A stretch of 64,000 nt of DNA. Source: Candidatus Pseudobutyricicoccus lothianensis (GTDB taxonomy: Bacteria; Bacillota; Clostridia; Oscillospirales; Butyricicoccaceae). Numbering within the stretch: position 1 is the first letter of the stretch; the number at the start of each line of letters is the position of its first letter. Below, one piece after another: positions 33,393-41,936 of the stretch. The translations under genes and the position numbers were made by a program. The notes under the pieces were generated by a model that ran no database searches, was not told the DNA's origin, and worked only from the letters and a program-made list of their open reading frames with translations. The stretch is taken from assembly GCA_904419295.1 (NCBI GenBank), contig CAJFRA010000008.1, forward strand, positions 1 through 64,000, written 5' to 3'.

Positions 33393-34789
33393 CAGTCCTC
33401 ACTCCCTGCTGCGGCGCTTTTATCGATGTAGTGCTGATCCAGCATTTTGGCGTCGATCCGGTTCAGTTCGCTGCGGGGCAGGTCGCTCAAGATCTCCCAA
33501 CCGATGGACAGCGTCTGTTCCAAAGACCGGTTTTCCGAGCGACCCTGCTGGACAAATTCCTGCTCGAAGCGCTCGCCGAATTTCATGTATTTCTTATCCA
33601 CATCCGACAGTTCTTCTTCGCCGATGACCGAGGCCAGGGAGCGGGCGTCCTGCACTTTGGAGTAGCAGGCGAACAGCTGGGTGGAAAGGGGCGGATGGTC
33701 CTCCCGGGTGTAGCCCTTGCCGATGCCGTCTTTCATCAGGCGGGAAAGGGAGGGCAGCACGCCAATGGGCGGATACATGCCCTTTTGGTCCATATCCCGG
33801 TCCAGCACGATCTGGCCCTCGGTGATATAACCGGTCAGGTCGGGGATGGGGTGGGTGATGTCGTCGTTGGGCATGGTGAGGATGGGCACTTGGGTCACGC
33901 TGCCCGGCACCCCTTCCAGCATGCCGGCCCGCTCGTACAGAGAGGCCAAGTCGGAATAGAGGTAAGAAGGATAGCCTTTGCGGCTGGGGATCTCGTTTTT
34001 CGAAGAGGAGAACTCACGCAGCGCTTCGCAATAGGCCGTCATATCCGTCATGATGACCAGGATGTGCATGCCATAGGTAAAGGCCAGGTATTCCGCTGCC
34101 GTCAAAGCGCAGCGGGGCGTCAGGATGCGCTCGATGATGGGGTCGCTGGCCTCGTTGATGAACATGACCACCCGCTGCAGGGCGCTGGAATCCTCGAAGT
34201 CCTTTTTAAAGAAGTCGGCGGCGTCTTTTTTCAGCCCCATACCGGCAAAGACGATGCCGAATTTTTCATCGCTTTCGCCTACTTTGGCCTGGCGCACGAT
34301 CTGGGCTGCCAACTGGTTGTGGCTCATGCCGGCGCCGGAGAAGATGGGCAGCTTTTGGCCGCGGATCAGCGTGGCCATGCAATCGATAGCGGATATGCCG
34401 GTATAGATGCAGTTGCGGGGGTATTGGCGGGCCACCGGGTTCATGGCCATGCCGTTCACATCCCGCTTTTCCTCCGGGTACAATTCGCCCAGGCCGTCGA
34501 TGGGCCGGCCCGCGCCGTTGAACACCCGGCCCAGCATCTCTTTGGAAAGGGCCAGTTCCATGGGGTGCCCCTCAAAGCTGACGCTGTTGTTATCCAGCGC
34601 AATGCCCTTGGTGCCTTCGAACACCTGGAGCACCACTTTTTCCCCGTCGATCATGATGACGCGGCCCGACCGTTTCTGGCCGTTCTTCATGGTGATCTCC
34701 GCCATCTCGTCATAGGCCACGCCACGGACGCCGTCCAGCGTCAGCAGCGGGCCGTTGATGTTGGAGACGCCTGTATACTCAATTTTCAT
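33392..34789 (-). CDS. atpB: V-type ATPase subunit B
   Basis: The 465-residue non-catalytic head subunit carries '[28 protein letters not shown]', '[18 protein letters not shown]' (degenerate P-loop as expected for B) and '[17 protein letters not shown]'. It alternates with A in the hexameric head. The start ATG overlaps the end of the subunit A gene by 4 bp. Confidence 0.96.
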   Translation of the reverse strand: MKIEYTGVSNINGPLLTLDGVRGVAYDEMAEITMKNGQKRSGRVIMIDGEKVVLQVFEGTKGIALDNNSVSFEGHPMELALSKEMLGRVFNGAGRPIDGLGELYPEEKRDVNGMAMNPVARQYPRNCIYTGISAIDCMATLIRGQKLPIFSGAGMSHNQLAAQIVRQAKVGESDEKFGIVFAGMGLKKDAADFFKKDFEDSSALQRVVMFINEASDPIIERILTPRCALTAAEYLAFTYGMHILVIMTDMTAYCEALREFSSSKNEIPSRKGYPSYLYSDLASLYERAGMLEGVPGSVTQVPILTMPNDDITHPIPDLTGYITEGQIVLDRDMDQKGMYPPIGVLPSLSRLMKDGIGKGYTREDHPPLSTQLFACYSKVQDARSLASVIGEEELSDVDKKYMKFGERFEQEFVQQGRSENRSLEQTLSIGWEILSDLPRSELNRIDAKMLDQHYIDKSAAAGSED

Positions 34790-36579
34790 TGCGGCGCCAC
34801 CTCCCCTTCGCCTTGGCGGGTGTTGCGCTCAATGGCCTGCGCCACGCCCTCGTCGATCTTTTTCTTATATTCGTCAAACAGGCTGAAATCGTCGTTGGGT
34901 ATGTTGTATTTCATGCGGGTGACCAATTCAAACACATTGGTCTTCACCAGCTGCGAGATGGGGATGCCTGCGTTGACCACCTTTTTGGCATTGTCGTACA
35001 AATAGAGGATCAGATCCATCATGCGGTACTGCTTTTCCACAGGCACATAGGTGTCGATGGGCTGGTACGCATCCTGCTGCAAAAAGCCGACGCGGACCAC
35101 CTTGGCGCATTCGATCACCAGTTTTTGGTCTTCGGGCAGCACATCTTCGCCGATCAGCTTGACGATCTCCATCAGCTTGCTCTCTTCCAGCAGCAAGCGG
35201 GCCATCCGCTCCCGGCACTCGCTGAACTTGGTGCCGAACCGCTTTTCATACCAGGGCGCCAGGTCGGTGGCGTATTCCGAGTAAGAGGTGTTCCAGTTCA
35301 CCGAGGGGAAGTGGCGGGCATAGGCCAGCTCCCGGTCCAGCGCCCAGAAGCAGCGGATGAAGCGCTTGGTGGTCTGGGTCACCGGTTCGGAAAAGTCGCC
35401 GCCTTGGGGCGATACGGCGCCGATCGCCGTGACACTGCCTTCGGTGCCGTTCAAATTGTCGGTGTAGCCCGCCCGTTCGTAGAATTCCGCCAGGCGGGAA
35501 GGCAGATATGCCGGGAAGCCCTCTTCGGCGGGCATCTCTTCCAGGCGGCCCGAGATCTCGCGCAGGGCTTCGGCCCAGCGGGAGGTGGAGTCTGCCATCA
35601 GGGCCACATGGTAGCCCATATCCCGGTAGTATTCTGCAATGGTCATGCCGGTGTAGATCGACGCCTCACGGGCTGCCACCGGCATATTGGACGTGTTGGC
35701 GATCAGCACCGTGCGGTTCAGCAGGGGCTTGCCGGTGCGGGGGTCCTGCAATCCGGCGAATTCTTCCAGCACCTGGGTCATCTCATTGCCCCGTTCCCCG
35801 CAGCCCAGGTAGACGATGATGTCTGCGTCGCTCCACTTGGCCAGCTGGTGCTGGATGATGGTCTTGCCCGCGCCGAAGGGGCCGGGCACACAGGCGCAGC
35901 CGCCCTTGCCAATGGGGAACATGGTGTCGATGATCCGCTGGCCCGTGGTCAGCAGCTGGTCCACCGTGCGGCGCTCTTTGACCGGCCGGGGCTGACGGAT
36001 GGGCCACACCTGCGCCAAAGTCAGCTTGTGTTCGCCCTGTTTGTTCTTCAGTACGGCGATCTCGTCGTTGACCGTATAGGAACCGTCTGGGCTGACCCGC
36101 ACGATCTCCCCTTCCAGATCGGGCGGCACCATGGATTTATGGACGATGCTGCCTAACTCATCGCATTCGGCGATCACGGCGCCACCCTTCACTTGGTCGC
36201 CCACCTTGACCGTCACATGCACGTCCCATTTCTTTTCCCCATCCAGGCTGGACAGATCCAGGCCGGCGGGGATGAACGCGCCCCCCACTTGATGGATGGC
36301 TTCCAGCGGCCGGGCGATGCCGTCAAAAATACCGCGCAGCAGGCCAGGCCCCAGCTGGATGGTCATGGGCCCGCCGGTGGAATAGACCGGCTGCCCGGGC
36401 GCCAGGCCTGTGGTGGATTCATAGACCTGCACCGTCACTTTTTCACTGTCTACGCCCACCACTTCGCCGATCAGGCGTTTGTCGCCCAAATAGACCATGT
36501 CCTGCATGGAGAGGCCCTGGCCGCCATCCACTGTGACCACCATGTCGTTGATGGAACGGATCTTATATTGTTCGCTCAT
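34786..36579 (-). CDS. atpA: V-type ATPase catalytic subunit A
   Basis: The 597-residue catalytic subunit has Walker A 'GPFGAGKT', the '[15 protein letters not shown]' block with the catalytic Glu, '[27 protein letters not shown]', and the long non-homologous insertion (about residues 110-190) that separates V/A-type A subunits from F-type beta. It hydrolyses or synthesises ATP at the A/B interface. AGAGAGGTGAT lies just upstream of the ATG. Confidence 0.97.
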   Translation of the reverse strand: MSEQYKIRSINDMVVTVDGGQGLSMQDMVYLGDKRLIGEVVGVDSEKVTVQVYESTTGLAPGQPVYSTGGPMTIQLGPGLLRGIFDGIARPLEAIHQVGGAFIPAGLDLSSLDGEKKWDVHVTVKVGDQVKGGAVIAECDELGSIVHKSMVPPDLEGEIVRVSPDGSYTVNDEIAVLKNKQGEHKLTLAQVWPIRQPRPVKERRTVDQLLTTGQRIIDTMFPIGKGGCACVPGPFGAGKTIIQHQLAKWSDADIIVYLGCGERGNEMTQVLEEFAGLQDPRTGKPLLNRTVLIANTSNMPVAAREASIYTGMTIAEYYRDMGYHVALMADSTSRWAEALREISGRLEEMPAEEGFPAYLPSRLAEFYERAGYTDNLNGTEGSVTAIGAVSPQGGDFSEPVTQTTKRFIRCFWALDRELAYARHFPSVNWNTSYSEYATDLAPWYEKRFGTKFSECRERMARLLLEESKLMEIVKLIGEDVLPEDQKLVIECAKVVRVGFLQQDAYQPIDTYVPVEKQYRMMDLILYLYDNAKKVVNAGIPISQLVKTNVFELVTRMKYNIPNDDFSLFDEYKKKIDEGVAQAIERNTRQGEGEVAPQ

Positions 36580-36597
36580 GCTATCACCTCTCTCGGC

Positions 36598-37200
36598 CTA
36601 TTCCAGGCGCAGGCCGATGTATTCGGCAATGTGTTCCCGCAGGTCTCCAAAGGAGCTGTCCAGCGTGCAGTCCACAGCCATATGGCTGCCCGGGCACTCC
36701 AGCCGCAGGCCGCCCAGCTCGATCAGCTGAGAGCTCTCCACCTGATGGGGGCGCGCACAGCCCTGCAGCGCCTGGGCGAGATACTGTTGGTCCTGCTCGC
36801 GGCAATACACCGTCACGCCTTGGCTGCCTTGGGGCAGCTGCTCCAGGGCTGCGGCCAGCTGCTCTTGCAGCCAGCTGTGGTACGCGTCGGTCTGGACCCA
36901 ATCTTCCAGTTTGCCCCGCACATCGGCGGCAATGCGGCGGGCCACTTCTCCCCGCTTGGCAAACAGCTCCCGCTTGTTCTCCATCATCTGCTGCGAGACC
37001 AGGCGGCCCGTGCTGCTTTTCACCTTGGCGATCCCGGCTTCGATCTCCCGCTCATTGCGGACCCGGATCTCTTTTTCCGCCGCGGCCAAGCGCGCTTTGC
37101 GCGCCTTTTCCAAGGCTTCTAAAATCTTACGGCTGCGCTCGTTGGCATCACTGAGGATCGTGGCCGTAAAATGTTCTAATTTCTTGTGTTCATTGTCCAT
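36598..37200 (-). CDS. atpE: V-type ATPase subunit E
   Basis: The 200-residue peripheral-stalk subunit has a long N-terminal coiled coil (residues 5-105, 'LEHFTATILSDANERSRKILEALEKA'). A compact C-terminal domain ends 'CTLDSSFGDLREHIAEYIGLRL', typical of V/A-ATPase E. It pairs with the small coiled-coil subunit encoded at 41164-41496 to anchor the head. GGGGGAG lies upstream of the ATG. Confidence 0.93.
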   Translation of the reverse strand: MDNEHKKLEHFTATILSDANERSRKILEALEKARKARLAAAEKEIRVRNEREIEAGIAKVKSSTGRLVSQQMMENKRELFAKRGEVARRIAADVRGKLEDWVQTDAYHSWLQEQLAAALEQLPQGSQGVTVYCREQDQQYLAQALQGCARPHQVESSQLIELGGLRLECPGSHMAVDCTLDSSFGDLREHIAEYIGLRLE

Positions 37201-37221
37201 TCTACCGTCTCCCCCTATCTG

Positions 37222-37530
37222 CTAGATTTTGATACCGATGGCTTCGCGCACATATTGGGTGATGGAATCAGGCGAGCGGTCGGTGCCATGGCGGTCGGGG
37301 ATCTCCACCAGCAGCGGCGAGTGCATCCGCAGCTTGATATCCGATACCCAGTCTTGGCACAGGGGCACCAGTTTTTCATTGATGAGGATCACGCCGATAT
37401 CCGGCGTGGAAAGGGCATGGTCCAGCGCTTCGCGGACCTCTTCCGCCGTGTGCACCACTACGCCCTCGATACCCACCAGGCGGAATCCGGTCTGGGTATC
37501 CACATTGTTCGAGATCAAAAAATATCGCAT
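37222..37530 (-). CDS. atpF: V-type ATPase subunit F
   Basis: The 102-residue central-stalk subunit F has 'YFLISNNVDTQTGFRLVGIEGV' and 'DIGVILINEKLVPL...LLVEIPDRHG', matching the Rossmann-like F subunit that binds D and regulates rotation. It is separated from the upstream K subunit gene by 134 bp, the largest gap in the operon, which contains strong hairpins. Confidence 0.94.
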   Translation of the reverse strand: MRYFLISNNVDTQTGFRLVGIEGVVVHTAEEVREALDHALSTPDIGVILINEKLVPLCQDWVSDIKLRMHSPLLVEIPDRHGTDRSPDSITQYVREAIGIKI

Positions 37531-37602
37531 AATTTCTCACCGCTTTCCGTGCTATTTTTTTGCCGCGGGATGCCACGACAGGGCAGCCCGGGGCAAAAAG
37601 CA

Positions 37603-37652
37603 GGCCGGCCGGCTGCCGCCGGGCGCTTGGGCCCGGCAGGCCTCCCGCCGGC
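37603..37652. other. GC-rich hairpin between subunit K and F genes
   Basis: GCCGGGC (37618-37624) and GCCCGGC (37631-37637) form a 7-bp stem with a 6-nt loop. Outer GCCGGC copies (within 37603-37610 and at 37647-37652) can extend the structure. There is no T-tract on either side. It may stabilise or limit the downstream mRNA, allowing more K than F, E, A, B and D. Confidence 0.5.
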
Positions 37653-37664
37653 TGAACCATGGGT

Positions 37665-38087
37665 TTACAGACGGAGCATGATCAGGATGGACACCAGCAC
37701 GCCGTAGATGGCGATGCCTTCGGCCAGGGCCACAAAGATCAGGGCCTTGCCGAACACCTTGTCGTTTTCCGAAATGGCGCCCACAGCCGCGCTGGCAGAG
37801 GAGGCCACGGCAATGCCGCCGCCGATGCAGGCCAGGCCAGTGGCCATGGCCATGGCCAGGTAGCCCCAGCCAGTGGAGGAAGCGGCGGAAGCAGCCGCTT
37901 CTGTGCCGGCAGCCAGCGCATGGCCGCCGATGCCCATGCCAGTGGTCAGCAGACACAGGGCAAAGACAGCGACAATGTTCACAGCCATGGCCAGTTTGGG
38001 GCTACGGCCGTGTTTTTGACGGTGATAAGCGAGCAGCAGCGGGGAAAAGGCCAGAGCGGCCAGCAATGTGACAACCAAGATTTCCAT
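37665..38087 (-). CDS. atpK: V-type ATPase subunit K (membrane rotor)
   Basis: The 140-residue proteolipid has about four helices in two hairpins (TM about 2-20, 35-58, 73-98, 110-137). The ion-carrying Glu is in the last helix ('LIFVALAEGIAIYG'). The Gln residues that bind sodium in Enterococcus hirae NtpK are not seen at the corresponding places, so the coupling ion is uncertain. The start is ATG 38087, with AAGGAGA upstream. Confidence 0.9.
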   Translation of the reverse strand: MEILVVTLLAALAFSPLLLAYHRQKHGRSPKLAMAVNIVAVFALCLLTTGMGIGGHALAAGTEAAASAASSTGWGYLAMAMATGLACIGGGIAVASSASAAVGAISENDKVFGKALIFVALAEGIAIYGVLVSILIMLRL

Positions 38088-38167
38088 AATAATCTCCTTC
38101 TCTCCGGCAGTACAAAAATTGAATGTGTGGAGCCCTCTGCCGGTCAGGGCGCAAGCGGCACGGCCGC

Positions 38168-40087
38168 TCAATTCTTTTTCTCTCGTTTGAACTGGATGAC
38201 AAAGGGTCTATACGGTGTGCCCGTGCCCGAGTAGAAGCGGCCGAACAGCTCGTAAAACTCCAGGCGCAGCACCTGGATGCCCACGATCAACCCTTCCAGG
38301 CACATGACGAAAATATTGCCGATGACAAAAATGATGGGGCTGCCGATGCCGCCCACGCTGTCCATCAGCGCGAAGACAACCATCATCATGCCCACGTGGT
38401 TCAGGGCAAACGCACCGATACGCACGAAAGACACGGTGTTGGACACGAAAGACAGCAGGATCTCAAACAGTTCAAAGAAGTTCTCTACGATAAAACTGCC
38501 CTTTTCCTTGGGCATCCAATCCTTGCGGTGGGCCAGCCATTTGCCCAGCGGCTCCTGGGCAAAGATGAGCAGCAGGGGCACCACGATGAGCAGCCCGATG
38601 TACACCGGGTTGAGCAGTTCGATATCCGTCAGCATGGTGCCAAGCACCGCCACGATCACCGCCCAATAGAAGACGAATCCCGCCAGGCCGTTCTGGGAGA
38701 ACAGCGCCTTGCCCAGGTTCTTCTGCCGGATGCCGTTGTAGATGTTGTATGCCATGGCAACGGAAATGAACAGCAGGCCAAGGCCTACGGAACACATCAG
38801 GATCAGGTTGGTATTGCTCACGCTTTCAAAGGCTTTAAAGCCGGGCAGCAAATCTTCGTTGCCGAATACGCTGCCGTAGACGAAGCCAAAGACCACCGAG
38901 GAGCATCCCACCACCGAAATGATCTTGCCCAAGGGGATCTTCAGCTTTTTCCAGGCCAGGATGCCGGCCAAGATCAGCACCAGCCCCTGCCCCACATCGC
39001 CGAACATCACGCCGAAGAACAGGGTGTAGGTCAAAGCCAGCAGCGGCGTGGGGTCCGCTTCGTTGTAAGCCGGCAAGCCATACATTTCCACAAACTGCTC
39101 AAAAAAGCGGATGGGCCCTTTGTTCCGCAGCTTGGTGGGCGGTACCACTGCTTCCGATGCCGGCTCTTCCAGCACGTAGACCGAATCCTGCAGCGGCTCG
39201 AACTTCTTTTCAAAGGCTTTCAGATTGGCCTCCGGCACCCAGCCGCACAGATAAAACGTGTCGTTGGTGTGGGCGGCAAATTGCCGCATATCATAGGTGT
39301 CTTTGTAGTATTTCAGCACAGAATAATAAGAAAGAAGCTGGTCTTTCTCCTGTTGGCGCATGGCGTCCAGCTCTTTTTGCGCCTCTTCCAGCTGCTGTTG
39401 CTGGTGAGCCATGTCGTCTTCCAGCCCCTGCCGCGCTTCCGCCGGGCTGCCATGGGCTTTGCCCGAAATGTGGATGCGCTCAAAATGCAGCGAGGAGAAC
39501 AAGGCGTCGGACTTGCCCGAAATGGATGCCGGTGTCACATACATACCGTACACATACTCCGGCGAATCCCCGGTGGGGAAGAAATAAACCTCCGGGTTTT
39601 CCTCCAGGTAACGGGCGTAGTTCTCATAGATCTCCCTGGGGATGCGCCCAACCCGCAGCTTGGCATAGTGCAGGTTAAACAGATCATCCAGGTTCGCCCT
39701 TACATCCATGATGCTGTCCAGCTGCTTTAAGATCTGTTCGTCGTCCTCCATGGCCCTCCGGCACTGGTCCTGCCGGGTCGTCAGGTTCTGGTAACGATCT
39801 GACAGTTCATCAAAATAAGCAGTGATAACGCCTTCATCACATTGGTCTGCCGTAAAATTGTGATAACATGGTTCGATGTCCAGCTTATCCAACAGGCTCA
39901 GCGCCCGGGAAAGCAGGGAAGAGCTGGGGTTCCGCATGGTGAAGGGTAGCAATTCGCCGCTGCTGCCCACAAATTCCAGCACGTTTTCGGGGGCAAAACC
40001 GCTATCCACCACACAGTTGCGTACAACTTCGTCAAACAGCCCCAAAGGCCCCACGATGTTGACCAGCTTCATCTGTTCTATCGCCAT
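38168..40087 (-). CDS. atpI: V-type ATPase subunit I
   Basis: The 639-residue stator subunit has a long soluble N-terminal half with coiled coils (residues about 80-135 and 205-260). A membrane half of seven to eight helices starts near residue 340 ('PTPLLALTYTLFFGVMFGDVGQGLVL'). 'FVRIGAFALNHVGMMMV' contains the conserved Arg of the ion path. It couples the K ring to the stator. GGGAGG lies upstream of the ATG. Confidence 0.95.
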   Translation of the reverse strand: MAIEQMKLVNIVGPLGLFDEVVRNCVVDSGFAPENVLEFVGSSGELLPFTMRNPSSSLLSRALSLLDKLDIEPCYHNFTADQCDEGVITAYFDELSDRYQNLTTRQDQCRRAMEDDEQILKQLDSIMDVRANLDDLFNLHYAKLRVGRIPREIYENYARYLEENPEVYFFPTGDSPEYVYGMYVTPASISGKSDALFSSLHFERIHISGKAHGSPAEARQGLEDDMAHQQQQLEEAQKELDAMRQQEKDQLLSYYSVLKYYKDTYDMRQFAAHTNDTFYLCGWVPEANLKAFEKKFEPLQDSVYVLEEPASEAVVPPTKLRNKGPIRFFEQFVEMYGLPAYNEADPTPLLALTYTLFFGVMFGDVGQGLVLILAGILAWKKLKIPLGKIISVVGCSSVVFGFVYGSVFGNEDLLPGFKAFESVSNTNLILMCSVGLGLLFISVAMAYNIYNGIRQKNLGKALFSQNGLAGFVFYWAVIVAVLGTMLTDIELLNPVYIGLLIVVPLLLIFAQEPLGKWLAHRKDWMPKEKGSFIVENFFELFEILLSFVSNTVSFVRIGAFALNHVGMMMVVFALMDSVGGIGSPIIFVIGNIFVMCLEGLIVGIQVLRLEFYELFGRFYSGTGTPYRPFVIQFKREKKN

Positions 40088-40113
40088 GATCGATCGCCTC
40101 CCTTACTCGATAT

Positions 40114-41157
40114 TTAATAGACCGGCACCAGATAGGATGGGATACGGCTGGCCGGCACTTGGTAGCGGACACATTCGATCACATTGATGATGTTTTTCAG
40201 TTCGGTATCCTTCAAATCCAAATAGACCAGCGCAGTAAAGGCCGAAGGCTTGCCCCGGCGGATGCGCAGCCGGCTGGAGCGGAAAAAGGCAAAGGCATAC
40301 TCTTCGATCTCCCGGTGCTCCTCCTGCTGAAACACCTTGCCATAGGGGCCCTGGCGCAGCAGCTCCATGAGCTCTTCGGCTGTGGCGGCACTGGTCAGGC
40401 TTTTCAGATAGCTGCCCTTGAGCTGCAGCGAATAGGGCAGCAGGTAGCTCACCACTTCTTCCTGGGCCACATGGAAATACTTTTTCAGCCGGAAGAGCCG
40501 CACGATATTGGCAAAATCGCACTGCTCCAAAAAATACCGCTCCAGGTCCTGGCGCTCCTTGCCGGAAAAATTGCGGGCCACGCTCTCTAAGATATAGCTG
40601 TAATATGTGCTCTCCACCGCAGTCTCTGCCGCAGGGTAATCGAAGAAATCCCCTTCGGGCGCCGCTTTGGCCAAGGCTTTTTCGTAAATCGTCCCTGCCA
40701 CAGCCTGGAGCAGCCCCTGGTAATCCGGCGTCTGCCCCAGCAGATCAAAGCGCACCCGGCTCCGCTTGAGCATCTCCCCCGAAAGGGAGACGGCAAAATC
40801 GGCAGGGTGCCCGGCGGACAAAAACCGGAGGAACCGCAGCAGCTCGCTGGCCTCCGCCCGGCTTGCCATCGCGCCCAACAGCTCCCGCATGCCCTTGGAG
40901 GCAAATGTAGCCAGCCGGGCGTATTCTGCCTGCAGGCCCATGCGCAGCCGTTTTTCCAGCTCGGCCCGGTGCACCTCATCCAGATCCACGCCCTTCAAAC
41001 AGGGCCCCCACGCTTTTGTACTGTTCAGGTACGAAGCGATCTCCGGCACAGTCTTCATGGCCATCATCCGGTCAAAATCCCCCTGCTCCATCCGGTTGCC
41101 CAGCATGGCGTGGACTTTGCCATTGATGGCCGCGTATTCAGACAGCTCTTTCAGCAC
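40114..41157 (-). CDS. atpC: V-type ATPase subunit C (d-type)
   Basis: The 347-residue helical protein has repeated patterns typical of V/A-ATPase subunit C ('YAAINGKVHAMLGNRM', 'LRRFLRFL'-like stretches, 'FRLKKYFHV', 'LVYLDLKDTELKNIINVIECVRY'). Subunit C plugs the K ring and receives the D/F shaft. The start is GTG 41157, with GAGGGG upstream. It lies 6 bp after the small coiled-coil subunit gene. Location upstream of subunit I differs from the commoner I-K-E-C-F-A-B-D order. Confidence 0.88.
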   Translation of the reverse strand: MLKELSEYAAINGKVHAMLGNRMEQGDFDRMMAMKTVPEIASYLNSTKAWGPCLKGVDLDEVHRAELEKRLRMGLQAEYARLATFASKGMRELLGAMASRAEASELLRFLRFLSAGHPADFAVSLSGEMLKRSRVRFDLLGQTPDYQGLLQAVAGTIYEKALAKAAPEGDFFDYPAAETAVESTYYSYILESVARNFSGKERQDLERYFLEQCDFANIVRLFRLKKYFHVAQEEVVSYLLPYSLQLKGSYLKSLTSAATAEELMELLRQGPYGKVFQQEEHREIEEYAFAFFRSSRLRIRRGKPSAFTALVYLDLKDTELKNIINVIECVRYQVPASRIPSYLVPVY

Positions 41158-41163
41158 CAGACA

Positions 41164-41496
41164 TCACCCCTCTTGCCCTTTGTTCTCAATGATCCGCTGG
41201 AACAGGGCCTGCACCCATTCGTCGTGGTTCTCTTTTTCTTTGCGCTCGATGTCATCCAGCGCTTCCTGCAGCCGGTCCTGCAGCTCCTGCAGCGATTTTT
41301 CCCGCTGCTGCGCTTCCAGCTGCTCGGCCTCTGCGATCCGTCTTTGGGCCTCTTGCCGGTACTGTTCCTTTAGCTTTTCCACTTCGGCGGCCACATCGGC
41401 ATCCAGGTTTTTCCGTTTGCGTTCCGCCTCCGCCGTGATCTCCTGTGCATGGTGCTCTGTCTGCACGATGCTGTTGATCATGTCGCTTTGACGCAT
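41164..41496 (-). CDS. V-type ATPase small coiled-coil stalk subunit (G/H-type)
   Basis: The 110-residue, almost wholly helical protein is rich in Glu/Gln/Lys/Arg (residues 10-95 form one coiled coil). As the first gene of the operon it matches the G/H (AhaH/NtpF-like) peripheral-stalk subunit that pairs with E. The start is given as ATG 41496, with AAGGAGG 11 bases upstream. ATG 41505 is also possible. Sequence alone is low in information, so identification leans on position. Confidence 0.78.
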   Translation of the reverse strand: MRQSDMINSIVQTEHHAQEITAEAERKRKNLDADVAAEVEKLKEQYRQEAQRRIAEAEQLEAQQREKSLQELQDRLQEALDDIERKEKENHDEWVQALFQRIIENKGQEG

Positions 41497-41566
41497 TGCA
41501 TCCATCCCCTCCTTCTCTGTAACGCTCACCGGGCCCAGCAAACTGCCCCGTGTTGATTATGCTACC

Positions 41567-41594
41567 ATTATAGCACTCCTTTTCAAACGCACAA
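41567..41594 (-). promoter_or_regulatory. V-ATPase operon promoter
   Basis: On the minus strand TTGTGC (41594-41589), a 16-nt spacer ending TGC, and TATAAT (41572-41567) give an extended -10 promoter about 70 bp upstream of the first gene. Confidence 0.72.
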
Positions 41595-41850
41595 GTGAAA
41601 AAAGGTACAGCAGTTTCCCCCCAAGTTGCCAAATAATTGTGAACAATGTCTTAATTCCTTCGGGCCAAAAACCACCCCATTTATCGTCAATATGCACTTA
41701 TTTTCCTCTTTTATTTTGTTCAATCAAACAATATTCTTTGTGGTTTTCACCAGAATTGCCCCATCTCACTCCCTCTTTTCCGCCAACCCACAGTCCCCTT
41801 CCTTTCCCGCCTTGCCGCAAGCGCGGCGCTGATGCCCCCACAATTTCTAT

Positions 41851-41879
41851 TTGCCTTCTGGCCCGACGTCGTTTATAGT
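41851..41879 (+). promoter_or_regulatory. Amidohydrolase gene promoter
   Basis: TTGCCT (41851-41856), a 17-nt spacer and TATAGT (41874-41879) lie 57 bp ahead of the ATG. Confidence 0.7.
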
Positions 41880-41894
41880 GGAAAGAGAACATTC

Positions 41895-41914
41895 ACTGGC
41901 GCTTTGGCGCCAGT
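41895..41914 (+). other. Leader hairpin
   Basis: ACTGGCGC-TTTG-GCGCCAGT is a perfect 8-bp stem close to the expected 5' end of the amidohydrolase mRNA. It would protect the transcript end. The AGGAGG site lies free, 8 bp beyond. Confidence 0.6.
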
Positions 41915-41936
41915 CCCACGACAGGAGGAATAACCC

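Larger units (their letters stand above)
41497..41936. other. Intergenic region with divergent promoters
   Basis: This 440-bp gap separates the V-ATPase operon (minus) from the amidohydrolase gene (plus). It holds the two promoters listed separately, an interrupted palindrome ATTGT-GA-ACAAT at 41636-41647 that could bind a regulator, and the leader hairpin at 41895-41914. Nothing gene-like is seen in it. Confidence 0.6.

Noticed and set aside
37531..37664. Possible small gene between V-ATPase K and F
   Set aside because: No start codon with a ribosome binding site and no plausible protein. Only GC-rich hairpins are seen.
41636..41647. ATTGT-GA-ACAAT dyad as a firm operator
   Set aside because: It is short, AT-rich and about 65 bp from the nearest promoter. 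It is noted only in the intergenic entry.
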